Assembly: GCA_021234155.1 (NCBI GenBank)
Contig: JAJEKV010000323.1
Span: 252,001 to 316,000 of the forward strand
Direction: 5' to 3'
Length of the DNA stretch: 64,000 nt
Source: Isoetes taiwanensis
Lineage: Eukaryota > Streptophyta > Lycopodiopsida > Isoetales > Isoetaceae
Shown one piece after another: positions 43,226 through 55,568 of this stretch. Position 1 is the first letter of the stretch. Each line of letters begins with the position of its first letter. The position numbers and the translations under genes are program-made. The notes below the pieces were generated by a model, which saw nothing but the letters and a program-made list of their open reading frames with translations, was not told the origin of the DNA and ran no database searches.

Positions 43226-46200
43226 TTAGTCACTATCTGTTGTGTTGATGTCTGGAACAGCATCTGTTTGTTGATTTTCACTTTCTGTGGTATGAAATGT
43301 TTTGAGGCGAAAGTCATTAACCAGTGTAGGTAATGGAGTTCCATCTAACTCAGCCAGCTGGAAAACGCTGGGTTGCACCACTTGAACAATTTGATAAGGG
43401 CCAAGCCATCGAAACTTTAGCTTACCCGGAAAATTTTTGTACCGAGAATCATAAAGAAGAACCAAATCTCCTTCTTTGAATGTTTTTGTCTTCAGACGTT
43501 TATCATGTAAAGATTTTTGCAACTGTTGTCCATGAAGAACACGAATATAAGCATCCCGTCTAAGTTCATCCAACTGTTCCAATTGATAAACCCTTTCTTT
43601 GAGTGCAGCAGGCGGATTATGGGCGGTAGCCAGTTGAAAACGGAGAGTTGGAAGGATGTATTCAAACGGCATGAGAGCTTCTTGACCATAAACCAATTTG
43701 AAAGGAGTGTGACCTGTAGCTATTTTGAAACAAGTATTGTAAGCCCAAAGAACAGTAGGAAGCTTGGTTTGCCAGTCAGTGCGAGAAGCGTCACAAATTT
43801 TCTTGAGAATTGTGACCAGAGTTTTGTTGGTGCTTTCTGCCAAACCATTCCCTTGAGGATAGTAAGGTGTGCTCTTGTGATGATGTATCAGGAGATAATC
43901 CGTCAGCTCCTTGATGGTATGATTGATAAAATGGACACCACGATCACTGACCAGCTCCGTGGGGCAGCCAAATCGCGTGATGATTTGTTGATAGATGACC
44001 TTGGCTGTGCTTGCCGCAGTGTTGTCTGGAAGTGCGCAAGCTTCCGCCCATTTGGTAGCGTAGTCAGTGAGAACCAGAATGTAGCGGCACGCGGGTGTGC
44101 CGCAGCAGAGGATCGATGGGTCCCACAAAATCCATTCCCCATTTGCTGAAGGGAAGTGGGCGTGGCTACCGGCGTCAAGGGAAGAGCGCCACGGGCGTGG
44201 AGGCGTCCCACACGCTAGCAAGCATCACACGTGCGGGCGTGGGCGTGAGCGTCTTTGAAGAGCGTGGGCCAAAAATAACCAGCAAGAAGGATTTTGCGTG
44301 CCGTGGTGTCTCCATGAAAATGACCACCACCTAGCCCTTCATGGGCTTCTCGGACAATATCTGGGACCTCATGAGGGAGAACACAGCGTCGAAGGACAGT
44401 ATCCTTACCCTTTTTGTAAAGATGGCCTGCAACCATGGTGTAGTCACGGACCTCGCGGAGAAATTGGTGTCGACGGGATTGTCGCTTGGCTTGAGAGAGC
44501 GTGGCATCCTCTGGTGGAAGAGCGCCTGTGAGGAGATACTGCTGAAAGTCATGGAACCAATGTGGTGTTGCCGTGACCAGAAAGAGTTGAGCGTCAGGAA
44601 AGGCGTCTGAGACTCCAGTGGAGGGATCATCTGTGTGGATGCGTGAAAGGTAATCCGGGACAACATGAGATTTGCCTGCCTTGTGAACAATTTCAAAAGG
44701 TGCAAATTCTTGCAGAAGGAGGACCCAACGAGCAATGCGGCCCGTAAGCGTGGATTTGTTGATCAAATAAAGGAGTGCTTGGTGGTCAACAAAGAATTTG
44801 ATCTGACTGCCCAAAAGATAGTGACGGAAGCGTTGGACACAGAAAATTAAACCCAAGGCCTCACGCTCTGTGGCAGAGTAGTTGCGCTCAGCAGAATTGA
44901 GTTTCCTGCTGGCATATCGGTTTGGTTTGTCAGTGTGCGCATCATATTCTTGAGAAAGAACAGCTCCAATAGCAAACGCCGAGACATCGACATGAACATG
45001 AAAGGGCTTGTCCCATTGAGGAGGAACAAGAACCGGGGCCTGAGTAAGCAAGAGCTTCAACTGTTGGAAAGCAGCATCCGCCTGGGAATTCCAAGCCCAG
45101 GTGGATTCATCACCCGTGAGTTTATGAATGGGATCTGCAATGGCTGCAAGTCCAGGAATGAAGGTGGAGTAATAATTGACCTTACCCAGGAAAGAGCGTG
45201 TCTCCTTGATATTGGCTGGTGCTTGAGCCTTGAGCACACAACTGATTTTGGCAGGATCCGTGGTGATACCTGCTTTGCTGACTACGTGCCCTAACAGAAC
45301 ACCTGAAGTGACGCAAAAGGTGCATTTCTCTGGATTGAGACTAATGCCGGACTCATCACATTTCTGAAAGACGAGTTCCAATTTATCCAAATGGTCAGCC
45401 ATGGAACTGTAGGCAGAGAAGTCATCTTGAAAAATTTGTAAGAAGGGATTTTCCTTCATAAAATCATGAAAAACTGAGAGCATGATGCGTTGAAACGTTG
45501 ATGGAGAGTTTGATAATCCAAAAGGAACCACCTTGTAGGCAAAAGTGCCCCACGGGGTGGTGAAAGTAGTCTTGAGTTGATCAGATTCTTTGTTTGAGAT
45601 CTGATTGTAGCCAGAAAAACCATCCATGAAGGAGTACATCTCATGTCCAGCAACCTCTTCCAGAACCTGGTCTGTGAAGGGAAGTGGAAAATGATCACGC
45701 TCCGTGGCCTGATTGAGTTTTCGGTAGTCCACGCAAACGCGGATCTTTCCATTGTGTTTGAGTGCAATGACGATGGGGCTCACCCATTCAGAATGTTTGA
45801 CCTCATAGATCAAACCTGCAACAAGGAGTTTGTCAATTTCCGCCTTGACGCGATCACGGTAATTGGGGTTGAGCCAGTACTGTCGTTGCTAAACGGGACG
45901 TGCATCAGATTTGGTAGGAATGGTGAGTTCCCCCAAGGCTTTGTTGATCCCCCGAAGATCTCTGTAGCTCCAGGCGAAAATGTGTTTGAATTTTTTGAAG
46001 AGCGTGACGGCCCTGTTACGATAGGGTGTCGGAAGATTTGCAGCAATGCGGACAGGCTGATTGTTGCCCACGTCCACAATCTCGACTTCAGGAGTCTGAA
46101 TATGGGGGATAACTTCCGTGTCCTGGACAATATGAGCAGGAGGTTGAAGCATAACAGGATGCGTGGCACTCTGCGTGGTGAAAAAGAGAGGTTGCTTCAT

Positions 46201-47877
46201 GACATCGTGTACATCTACAGGAGCTGCAGGAGGTTCAGCATCTGAAAAGTGATCAACACGTTGGATTCGATTGCAAGGAGCCAGGTAAGGGTCAAGCAAA
46301 GCAGCCACAGCCTGGTCCTGATCAAGAGTCATTTCTCCCCAAGGATCAGCATATTCGGGGTAGGATGACAGAGGCAGACTCGCAGGTGGAGCCTGAACAT
46401 GATAGATATTCTGGGCGTCCTCAGAATCTGTGTCGGAGAGAGAGGGTTCAGCATGGTCAACGGAAATGATCTTGCCTGTTTCCAAGTCCATGGTGGCATT
46501 GAGGTGACCATCGGTGATGACTAACTGATCCGTGGCCCAGTAATGGATACTCTTGGCCTGGCGGAGAAAAGGTCTGCCGACCAACATTTCATAATCACCT
46601 GGATCTTCTCCAGCCTTCCAAACACCAAATTCCAAGGAGAATCGGAGATCACCAATGTTGATGTGAAGAAGAGGCGTGACGCCTTGAGGTCGCGTGATAT
46701 GGCCATTAGCCAATTTGATGTCATATGGGGCACGATAGAGTTGTTTGATGCCCATTTGTTTGCAGAGTTTATCCGTGATGAGATTAACTGCGCTACCTCC
46801 GTCAATTTGAACATGGTTGACTTGTTGATTGCCCACCGTGGCATGTACCGTAGGTGTAGAGGTAGCAACAGCCCCAACCAAAATGGTCGGGAGTGGTAAC
46901 TGGTCCTTGAGAGCAGGACAGAGTTTCAAAATTGTTGCCAGACTTAAAGGAATTTTGATTTTTGCCAGCTCCTCTTGGAGTTCCAGAGGCACATGAGAAA
47001 AAGGATCAGCTGGATCCACAGGTGCTGGAGTGCGTGGTAATGAAGCAGCAACTTCTTTGAGTAGGTCAACCTCGGCAGCAATATTCGGATATGTCTGAGA
47101 GCGTGGAGGTTGAGACGTGGAAGCTTCTTGTCTTTGTGGAGCTCTAGTGGTGGCATGAACATTAGCCAACGTGCGGCCTTCAGCAGCTTGCATGAGGTTC
47201 AGAATGCTTTGGCGAACTTTAGGCATGACATGCGGCATGAGTTTCTCCAAGTCAGGTGCAAAGTGAACCTTTTTTTCCTCGTCATGAGGAATGGTGTCGA
47301 CGGCAAAGGCAGGTTGCGTGCCATTAGGAATAATGGTTAAGGGGCGTGACGCCCTGGTCTGGCGTGAAACCAAACCAACCCAATTTGACGGCTGGACTGG
47401 AGGATTAAGAGCCTGAAAAATTTCTTCCTGTGCTTGTTGATCCATCTGAGGTTGATTGGCAGGAGCTGGTTGATAGCGTGATTGCTGAGGCGTGCGAGGT
47501 GGCTTCCGAAGAACAGGATGCGGGCCTTGTTTGCCGTTGGCAATCCAGAGTTGGTAAGCCGTGAGGCGGACCGATGTGGTCTGATTGGTGCCAGGAAGCT
47601 GCATCTGAACTTGTGGAAGTTGAGGACACGCCGTGGTGGTGTGACCCCATTCTTGACAGTGATAACACTGAGCTTTAGAAGGGTCAAAAGGGGGACGTGT
47701 GTTGGGTCCCCGCTGTTGTTGCTCTGATGTCGATAGAGTTGATTGGGTTTGCGCTGCGGTGGTGGGTGGCCGATATTGCGATTGTTGCCGAGGTGTTGTT
47801 TGCACTTGATAAACCGGTTTGTTGCGTAAAGGTGTAGGATGAGTGCGAGTGCACTCTTCCGCGGCATGATTGCACAT
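43226..47877 (-). CDS. Gypsy pol: protease, reverse transcriptase, RNase H, integrase; two stops and a frameshift
   Basis: Order: zinc knuckle CYHCQEWGHTTTAC near 47.65 kb; retropepsin HVQIDGGSAVNLITD near 46.80 kb; reverse transcriptase with VCVDYRKLN, YSFMDGFSGYNQI, PFGLSNSPSTFQRIM, IFQDDFSAYS and FLGKVNYY; RNase H with VDVSAFAIGAVLSQ and FVDHQALLYL; integrase zinc finger HEGLGGGHFH...CDAC; core VLTDYATKW, VSDRGVHFINH and YPQGNGLAEST; and a C-terminal GPYQIV motif without chromodomain.

Lesions: TAG at 45889-45891 between protease and reverse transcriptase, TAG at 44215-44217 right after the zinc finger, and one extra A near 44137 that shifts the frame in the integrase core. The element cannot produce a full polyprotein. 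The D, D and E of the integrase core are otherwise retained. Confidence 0.93.
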
Positions 47878-49162
47878 GTTGCATTTTTACAATGAGGCGT
47901 GGGCCATTGGTGGAGTTGCACTCATTCGCCAAGTGGCCTTGATATTTGCAGATATGGCACCAGATCCGATCGCTACTGAGTGGAGTGGTGTGTTGAGGTT
48001 GGACAAGCCCACCGTGGAACCATGACGGTGGAATGAAAGGGAGCTCTGAAGAGCCACGCCACGCGAGGAAACATTGACCGAAGTGATTGACAAGATCGAT
48101 AGCCTGCTCCAAAGTCTTCGGCGCAGGTATTCCGGTCATGAGTCGGATATTTGGAGGAAGTCCTTGGAGAAACCAAACCAAGATCCGGCTCGTGTGGGGT
48201 ACTCCTTGAGTTTCTTTGAGCAGAATGTGAAGACGATCTGCAAAATCCCGGGCGGACTCCGTGGGCTCTTGTTGAAGGTCATTGAGTTGCTTGAGATGAA
48301 GTTGATCATCATCCGTGGTCCCATAGTGAGAAAGAAAAGCAGTTCTCATTTCTGACCAATCTTGTTTCCAGTGGCTTTTGTTGGACATGAGCCATTGATG
48401 AGGAGAGCCACGCAGTGTGGTGGAAAAGATATGGAATTTCAGTTGATGTTGCGCATGACCATTCAGGACAGCCAGAGCCTCAAATTCTTCCATGTGGGCC
48501 TGAGCACTTTGGTCTAAGGGTTTGCCTTTCGTGTTGCCAAAGGTGGGATAAGTCAGCTTAAGGGTCTGAAAGGTAGAGGTGAAAGTGCTTGGCTGGACAG
48601 GAACGGTATAGTGGTTATATTGAGGTGGAGTTGGAGGTGGCAGGGTGCCTGAAGGACCCTGATGAAGGGGTGACTGCGGTTGAGGGACTGAAGGTGCCTG
48701 AGCATTGGTTTTGAGGTCGGTAAGGTTGTAAACAGGAAGAGCGGTTTGAAATGTAGGGAATGGAAATTCCTGGGGAGGTGCAAAAGAGACATGTGGATAT
48801 CCCTGCCCACCCGGGGGAGATGATGGTTGTGAAGGCAGAGGCGTATGGCCAGAAGAATGATGGATGTAGGCATGTTCGGGGGTATGAAAGTAAGGTTGAG
48901 AAGGTTGAGCCTGATAGGGCTCCTGATAGTGATGATGTGACTGAGGCTGTGAGCAATGTTTGCACGCTTGAGGCGGGGAATTTGGACGAGACATGACACG
49001 AGGGGTGGGTGGCGCCGACTGAGCCCTAGACCGAATGTGGCCTCCCTCAATGTCATAAGCAGATCCATACATATCACGAACAACTTCCCGTCGCTGATGA
49101 CGCTCCAAGCGAGACGCCGTCTGGGAAAGAAGTTCTTCTGGCGTGAAGTTTCGGGCAGACAT
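47684..49162 (-). CDS. Gypsy gag
   Basis: An ORF of 492 codons starts ATG 49162, only 48 bases from the 5' LTR (MSARNFTPEELLSQTASRLE). A Pro/Gln/His-rich N-terminal half is followed by the retrotransposon gag domain (AHMEEFEALAVLNGHAQHQL, LRGSPHQWLMSNKSHWKQDW, LNDLQQEPTESARDFADRLH). Near the end is a CCHC knuckle, CHICKYQGHLANEC. The pol frame overlaps from 47877, so gag and pol are in different frames at about 47.88 kb. That may be a natural -1/+1 frameshift site or one more lesion; the overlap of about 190 bases would permit recoding. Confidence 0.9.
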   Translation of the reverse strand: MSARNFTPEELLSQTASRLERHQRREVVRDMYGSAYDIEGGHIRSRAQSAPPTPRVMSRPNSPPQACKHCSQPQSHHHYQEPYQAQPSQPYFHTPEHAYIHHSSGHTPLPSQPSSPPGGQGYPHVSFAPPQEFPFPTFQTALPVYNLTDLKTNAQAPSVPQPQSPLHQGPSGTLPPPTPPQYNHYTVPVQPSTFTSTFQTLKLTYPTFGNTKGKPLDQSAQAHMEEFEALAVLNGHAQHQLKFHIFSTTLRGSPHQWLMSNKSHWKQDWSEMRTAFLSHYGTTDDDQLHLKQLNDLQQEPTESARDFADRLHILLKETQGVPHTSRILVWFLQGLPPNIRLMTGIPAPKTLEQAIDLVNHFGQCFLAWRGSSELPFIPPSWFHGGLVQPQHTTPLSSDRIWCHICKYQGHLANECNSTNGPRLIVKMQHVQSCRGRVHSHSSYTFTQQTGLSSANNTSATIAISATHHRSANPINSIDIRATTAGTQHTSPF

Positions 49163-49209
49163 GGCGACAGACGAGAGAAAAGTCGAATCAGACCCGGCAG
49201 CGGTGACAG

Positions 49210-49798
49210 TGTTTGGAGTCTGGGTTCGGGAACTCCTGCAAGACAGCCCTCTGTGAGGACCCGTGGATCTAACAGGAGAATCCGGGGGACTATGTCACGC
49301 GGGATTTGCAAGAAGAGAACAAGAAGAAGAAAACAGAACAAAAGAGAACAATGAGAGGAAAATGATAAGCTTCCTTGATATCAATGATGAACATACATGA
49401 GCTCTCGCAATCGAGAGAAGACTGAAATGAGACAAGACTCAAAACTCATCTAAAAACTCATGTGCTAGCTCTACTCATATATATAGTACAATGGCCTTTG
49501 GCCCAATATAGACACTCTGACTGATCTCGGTGCCGACTCCTGGAAGGAGGCCTGATTTGCAGGAATGCTGGCGGTGCCTCTTGAAGTGCCTAGAATCACG
49601 CTGATGCTGACGCGGGCGGTGACGGGCCGTCACTTGTCTGAGCGCCTCCTTTTGGCGGGCGCGCCCTTTGACTGCGTGGTCTTCTGCTGGGTCTTCTGCT
49701 GGGCCCTTGACGACTGACCCGTGGCTGACTGTGGATCCTTGTTCTTGACCTGGTCCGTCGTATGCAATAGTCCTATACCTGGAGGCACAGGACTAACA
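49210..49798 (-). repeat. 5' LTR of the gypsy element
   Basis: See the element entry. TATATATAG near 49480-49488 (minus strand CTATATATA) is a likely core promoter for the genomic transcript. Confidence 0.96.
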
Positions 49799-49803
49799 GT
49801 TAG

Positions 49804-52800
49804 CACGTCTCTTAATAGTAGTACTTGATGTAGAATGCTGGCAGTGAAAGTCAGACTTTTTTATTCCAAATGATAAGAGAAAGTAGTCTTCTTTCTGTTG
49901 CTTCAAAATATTTGTTTTGTTTGGCTTCTTTCATTTTCTTGACATCGTTAAACATTTGGATTTTGTGTTTTGAGTTACAGAACCAACCAATACAATTGGA
50001 GATGAGCAGGTCCGTTCTGGTTTAACTGAACTGCCCATACTTAAAATTGCCCTGATTAGATGTATGGTTAGATGGAAGCAGTACTTTGAAGGGCACTGGA
50101 AACATATCCTACCAGCACTACCACAAGTAATTTTTAACTTTTCTCATAGTCATTCTTTGTTGTATAGTGGTTATAAAAGGAGATCACGACAGGATATAAG
50201 GTACCCCCTGCTGTGCACAGGCACTTGGGTAGTATTGTCAGCACAGGCAGTTGCAGGGCATTAATGGATCTTCGTGATTCCATCAGAGAAAATTAGAGTA
50301 ACTATAAAATAACAATATTGCTAGTATGAAAAAAAGGATTAATGGATGTGTCTTTGCAGGATAAAGATGCAGAAACTATCAGACAACGTTGAGTACTCCA
50401 ACGTGGATAAAGCAGCAGTAAGAGTTATGGCATCTGCGCGCAGCAATGAGCTGGGCCATAAATATAGGAGAGGGGACCATGTTCAGGCCTTTTCATAATC
50501 CTATGTAAGCTCTTCTCACCATCTCTTCATCTTTCAGACTTTTTTTCTTCTAAGTTAGATCTTGAAACAAAGATATCTTTGTAGTTTGAGAACGGCAAGT
50601 TTGCCTGCAACCTATACATGCCTTGATCTTCGTTATAATTGCACTTGAGTTTTAGATGTATGTTCTTCATAGTTCTAGATTGGATTCATCTACTGTCAAT
50701 TTTGAAAGAATATTAAGCAGCCGGCACCAGGAAGTGAAATAAATATGCTCATTGTTCCCATACCAAATCATAGTAGAAAGTAAATCCACGTGGTCACGTG
50801 CAATGTTTCCAGTCTTTCAAACATAATTATCATTGCAAAAGAAATGTGTGTGTGGTTGGCACCTTTGTCTATTTTGCAAATTGCAGAAGGGTTCTCATAA
50901 TTCTACAACGTGGACCAAATGCTCAGAAGATTAGGTTCCTTTTTGCTAATAGTATGTATCTTTTGTCTTGAACAGTTTTGGAAGATTCAGAACCAAACCT
51001 TTGTTGTGGCATTCAAGAGCCAATTGCCCACACTAATTTTTACTGCCCGCTTATTTGATTGTAGCCAGCATGTTTCAGATAATTACTTTTTGCTTATTCT
51101 ATGTTCAGGTTTCCTTCATTTATTTAATTATGATATGGTTGCATGTTTTCTGCTCCCAAAAGTAAATCCATCCGAGCATACAATTCTGCCACAAGTCAGC
51201 AATGACTTGGAGCAAAATTAAATTTATCCGCATCATACAATGCTTGAGATGAGCATGTGAGACTTTGGAATATGACCTTGAGGTAGATCTGTTTAGGTGA
51301 GAAATTGAAGTAGAGTCTGTATAGGAAAACTTGGTTTTCATGTCTCTGATTGTAGCATAATGAAAAGTCCCTACAGTCCTTTAGCCCATTCTTCTGTTCA
51401 TGCTTATAAAGCCAACCGGACTGTCTATCTGTCGATCAATTTCTTTGTCAGTTTTGCTTGTTATCAACATTTGTGTTTTAGAATGCAGCTTTGTCATGAT
51501 GAAAGGTTTTTTACTTTTGAATGACACAATTTGCAATGGAGACATGATTGATTTCATGCAGAGTTCGCACTGAAGTTCTGCCAGACATGCAGAAGATTCA
51601 TAGTTCATGTTACACGAAGATCATAGCTCCAAGAATATCTTAGACATTTATCATAACATATTAAACTTCATACTTATGCCAAAAAGGAAAGCCATCAAAG
51701 AGTTTGAGCATGCCTTGCATTCGGAAATAGGAAACAACCAGCAATTTGGACACAGAAAGGAGATTAACTTCCAGTTCAGATATATACAATAGATTCAATT
51801 GCTGTCGAGTTCTATATATCCATCTCCTTCAATTTTAAGTAGGCCTTTGCCAATCTTCACTTTTCTTTCTCTAATATTGGGATGGTCTGGTACTTTGTGA
51901 AGAGCTCTCTTTGGACTAGCCATATGCATGAAGAGCTCTCTTGCATTGGCCATATGATCAGCGCTGTATAAAGTGGCCCAATTGTAAGAACGTATGTTTC
52001 TAACTTGAGATTTCTATGGTTATGTATAGGTATTGTATAAAAAAACCGTAGAAGTATTCAAAATAAATAAATCCCCTGAAGGTAGCAAGCATTTGTGATT
52101 TGCGAGAAGTGTGGAGCATTGGCTCACATGTGTTGAGCAGATGATAAAGATATACAGTATGAATGGATAGATTTCCAGCTAGTGAAAGGGAGGGCTATAA
52201 AACATAATGAATGCAACTATAAAGAGTTGGAGTGCTTTTGAAGCAAATCAGCCTTTCAAACTAGCCAACCTGCAACAATTAATGGTTTCGTACAAGTAGA
52301 TGATTTTGAATTGCGTGTGTTGTTTAACTCTTCTTTAAACAGATCACAGTGCATGAACATGTGCTCCAAAGTGTGGTGCGGCTCCTTAAACAAGACGTAT
52401 AGGATATAATGGCATTTCTTTCCGTGGTTTGTAGTATTTTAGAAAAGCCTTGTAGCTAAGGTTATTGTTATATCATAGAATATAAGAAGTAAATTGTTAC
52501 TCCTAGGCAAGCAACGTGGTTACGATTTCTTTGCCATATGTTTGATATCGCCAAGTTCTAAACAACCACATTGGCTTGAAGAAAATGCTAGAAACAAAAA
52601 CATAGATTCATGATACAAGGCCTTGGCAAAGAAAATGATTATGGGTCATTCATTAAGAAGGCAGTTTTACATAACTGGGATTATTTTAAACACTTTATTT
52701 AAATCGGTGCCTTTAAATACAGTTATGATGGTTATGATATATGGAGTAAGTATAAATAAAGTTATCTGGCTAATAATTAGAGTACCTATAGATTGTAAGG

Positions 52801-53046
52801 GCCTCTTGGATGTAATATATTCATTGTGAACATGAATACTCATGGATGGTGGTTGCTTCATGGCTATCTCTTAGCCATTATAATTACACTTTGGTATGCT
52901 TAGATTTTGGGCATAATGTGGGTTCAAATCTCACATATTCAAGATCGTCTTCCACGCCATTCAAAGTTGAGAGATATACTCTACCATAAAATGTCGAACA
53001 TTAATAATAGATTCAACCTTGTAGTTTTAGAACCAAACAAATGTCT
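49804..53046. other. No gene proven; possible exons of an unidentified gene
   Basis: An exon-like frame at about 49981-50129 (acceptor TTACAG, residues ELPILKIALIRCMVRWKQYF, donor GTAATT) and another at about 50361-50500 (VEYSNVDKAAVRVMASARSN) have plausible splice signals but mutually inconsistent phases. I recognise no family. They may belong to the gene that the gypsy element interrupted. The rest is AT-rich and empty of signal. Confidence 0.3.
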
Positions 53047-53433
53047 GCACACTGGGGTGTCTCATTTTCGATGTCCCTTTTGTCCCCCAATTTAGTACTA
53101 AAATCAATAAAGGTGGTCGGAAATCTTGGAGGCAATTTCAAATTTAGAAAATAAAAATAGCAATAAAAAAATCGAATTCCTTGAATCTTGGAGAACCGGG
53201 CTACAGTGCGTGCATGTGTTGAGCCCCGATAAAGAAAACTAAAACACCAACGAAATCATCATTCTTGCTTCTCGTCTTTCGATATGTTCAAGGTTTGAAT
53301 GGAACCAATGGATTGTGTTTCTTTTTCCTATTTGCAACATTCAATTTGTGAGTTATTAGCGTATTTGAATGCCTTGCCTTATGAATTATGAATTGGGCAT
53401 GGAAATAGCATTCCACTGATATGTTTGAGTCCA
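53047..53433 (+). mobile_element. Relic of the terminal/promoter region of the 12-kb transposase element
   Basis: Reverse-complement match of 12076-12446. Shared blocks include GTCTCATTTT, TTTGTCCCCCAATTTAGTAC, GGAGGCAATTTCAAATT, the AGGTTTGAATGGA region and GGAAATAGCATTCCACTGAT. No transposase coding sequence follows, so only this end survives. Confidence 0.7.
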
Positions 53434-53436
53434 ATT

Positions 53437-53520
53437 TTTTGGGTTGCCCCTAAGGGGAAAACCCTCATCCATGTGGGTTTGTGGCATATTCCAAGTATAT
53501 GTCAGTATATGCTCGAAAAT
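53437..53520. repeat. Dispersed repeat, second copy of 34263-34350
   Basis: GGGTTGCCCCTAAGGGGAAA, then CATATTCCAAGTATATG. It directly abuts the transposase-element relic, so the repeat may be the target into which that relic inserted, or part of the same larger unit. Confidence 0.7.
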
Positions 53521-53668
53521 ATGACTTTGAAGTGTGATTTAAGCCATTTCACTCTCGGGTCACGGAGGGCAACCCTCCGTGCGCAGCACCTTCTTTCATT
53601 AGGCAATCCAATACCTTAATATTTAAAGCAAGTATTTTGATAAGTGGAACTTATACTTGTATTTGAAC

Positions 53669-54551
53669 CATAGTTACGAAACACGGCCGTTTTGGCCGTG
53701 GCCCACGGCTACCACGGTTTTTTGGAAGACTACGTGGCGAACACGGCAACGACCGTGGCCTTTGGCCTGCTACGAACCACGGCGTGGTTTATCTTGGAAA
53801 CACCGTGTTCTGGCAGAACAACGGTCGTGGTTTTTATAACTTTCTGCAACTGTAACAATTTTTTTTTTCAGAGAGCTGGCTTTCGGCCCTGGGTATGCCC
53901 ACTTTTTTTTTCAGAGAGCTGGGTTTTAGCTTGAAACGACGTGTTGTGGCAGAGCAACAGTCGTGGTTCTCAGATTTTGATGCCTCTGTGATAGATTTTC
54001 CACAGAACCAGCAACTTTCCTGCCCTTCTATTCCCCTGTTCTTCTTTTTTTTTGCCTGAACTACACATCTGGAAACTCCGGGAGACCTGCCTTTTGCTTT
54101 CGCCTAGACTGCTCTGGCCTAAGGGCCCTGGTTTATGTCGACTGGAGACCTGGTATTGGTGTTGTGTTGGCGGGAGCCCTGGTTTGTGTCTGGCCGGATT
54201 GAGATGCCAGGCCAGATTGAGATGGCAGGTCGTCTGTGGTGGTCATGAGCCCGCATCTGTTTTGCATTGAAGATGTCATGTCGTTGAAGGCTGCAGCAGC
54301 GCATTGAAGCACAATCCTACAAACAGATAAAGAAATATATAATGCCATACTCGATTCTGCTGTGCCATACTCGATAAAGAAATATATAATGCCATAATGC
54401 TGAAATTTCCATTTCTTTTTTATATATTTTAAAAAGTCTAAGTATTTTAAAGAATATTCCCGTGTTATTCGTTTCCGTGTTCTGTTGCCGTTTCCATTTT
54501 CTAAAATTCGGGGATCCGTTGCGTTTCCCGAGGCTGTGTTTCGTAACTATG
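53669..54551. mobile_element. Non-autonomous hAT-type element, 883 bp
   Basis: The left end CATAGTTACGAAACACGGCC and the right end (inverse complement CATAGTTACGAAACACAGCC) match at 19 of 20 positions. A perfect 8-bp target duplication ATTTGAAC flanks it (53661-53668 and 54552-54559), the hallmark length of hAT elements. Subterminal sequence is packed with CACGG/CCGTG words, for example GGCCGTGGCCCACGGCTACC. No transposase coding was found. Confidence 0.93.
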
Positions 54552-54769
54552 ATTTGAACATTCTTTCTTTCGGGGGAGGGGGAGGAATTTTTACGTTATG
54601 CCACATTGATTGGACATATGACACACATCCAATTACGTAACTCGAGAAACTAAGCCATTTGACTCATTAAATATACCATATCGAACACCATCTTGATTTA
54701 TTTGATGGCGAATACCAACCACTATTACAGTAAGTTGAAATTATTCCATAATTTTGTACCCATAGGTTG

Positions 54770-54995
54770 TTAGTTTCGAGGTTCCAGCCAAATGTTAATT
54801 TTGGGACTCGCTGGATGTTGGTTTCAGGGTTCTCACCTAGTGTTATTGTTTGGTCTCCGGCCGGTTGCTAATTTCGGGGTTCCTGCCTTCTGTTAAAATT
54901 TGAACTTTTTAGCCGAAAATTAGTTTTGGGTTTGTCACCTACTGCTAAAAGTTTTCTGTCAAGTGTTACGGGCTTCCCACCCAGTGTTAAATTGG
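54770..54995. repeat. Degenerate short tandem repeat of about 30 bp
   Basis: Roughly seven degenerate units on the pattern TGTTAATTTTGGGACTC / TGTTGGTTTCAGGGTTCTCACC. The units are too diverged to fix a period exactly. Confidence 0.55.
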
Positions 54996-55086
54996 AGGTT
55001 AAGTCAGGTTTTCCTTTTTTAAATGGGAACGTCTCGCATGGCGTCTAGGTGAGTTTTGTTATATAATTGTTTGTTTTTTTCCCGTA

Positions 55087-55347
55087 GTGCCTAACGGCCC
55101 ACGCGAGCTCCTAGCACTTGGCGCTACAAGCTCTTGGCGCCTCAACTTGTGCCTTGAGTTACGAGCTCCTGGCTTCTTTGTTGTCTGTTATGAGTTTGAT
55201 GGGTTCTGGTTTTGCAAGTGTTTGATGGATTTACCTTGGGAAGCAGTCAGGCAAGAGAAATCAAGCTTTGGCGATGACATCCATTTTCAGCTCTTTGTGA
55301 TTCCACTGCAAATTAAAGTTAAAAAGTCACCTATTTTCTTCATCTAG
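55087..55347 (+). CDS. Short ORF of unknown significance
   Basis: An 86-codon frame starting with a non-ATG codon reads ELLALGATSSWRLNLCLELR. The preceding DNA repeats the word CTCCTAGCACTTGGCGC. I recognise no domain and rate it likely non-coding. Confidence 0.12.
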   Translation: MPNGPRELLALGATSSWRLNLCLELRAPGFFVVCYEFDGFWFCKCLMDLPWEAVRQEKSSFGDDIHFQLFVIPLQIKVKKSPIFFI

Positions 55348-55568
55348 TCAGAAATTCTTAATTGTAATGGATAGCATAGGTGCTTTTAGACTGAAATTGA
55401 GAAATGGATATTATCGAATGGATTCATTTCGCAAAGAGTTTATGTACAGTACTCTTAGAATGATAATAAACAATGATTGTCTGCTTCCAAATTTGAAACT
55501 TAGAAATAAGGGAAAGCGGAAGTCCCATTTTATTTTTATTTTGGGTTCAAATGGAATTTCACACTAAG

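Larger units (their letters stand above)
38697..49798 (-). mobile_element. Ty3/gypsy LTR retrotransposon, Athila/Tat (OTA) type
   Basis: LTRs at 38697-39287 and 49210-49798 begin TGTTAGTCC and end ...CTCCAAACA on the minus strand. The target duplication GTTAG is perfect (38692-38696 and 49799-49803). The polypurine tract (minus strand GGTGGGGGAG) abuts the 3' LTR at 39288-39297. Order on the minus strand: gag, protease, reverse transcriptase, RNase H, integrase without a chromodomain, then a long extra coding region. The reverse transcriptase box FQDDFSAY is of the F(M)DDFS kind seen in the Athila/Tat group. The sequence directly after the 5' LTR has no TGG-initiated primer site. The element is complete in layout but inactivated by point lesions. 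Confidence 0.97.

Noticed and set aside
43517-44149. 210-codon + strand ORF opposite the integrase
   Set aside because: It lies antisense to conserved integrase codons and has no motif; length is explained by the codon bias of the opposite strand.
46543-46899. 118-codon + strand ORF opposite the gypsy protease
   Set aside because: It lies wholly opposite pol coding, with no TATA box or unusual composition, so it is a mirror of the real gene.
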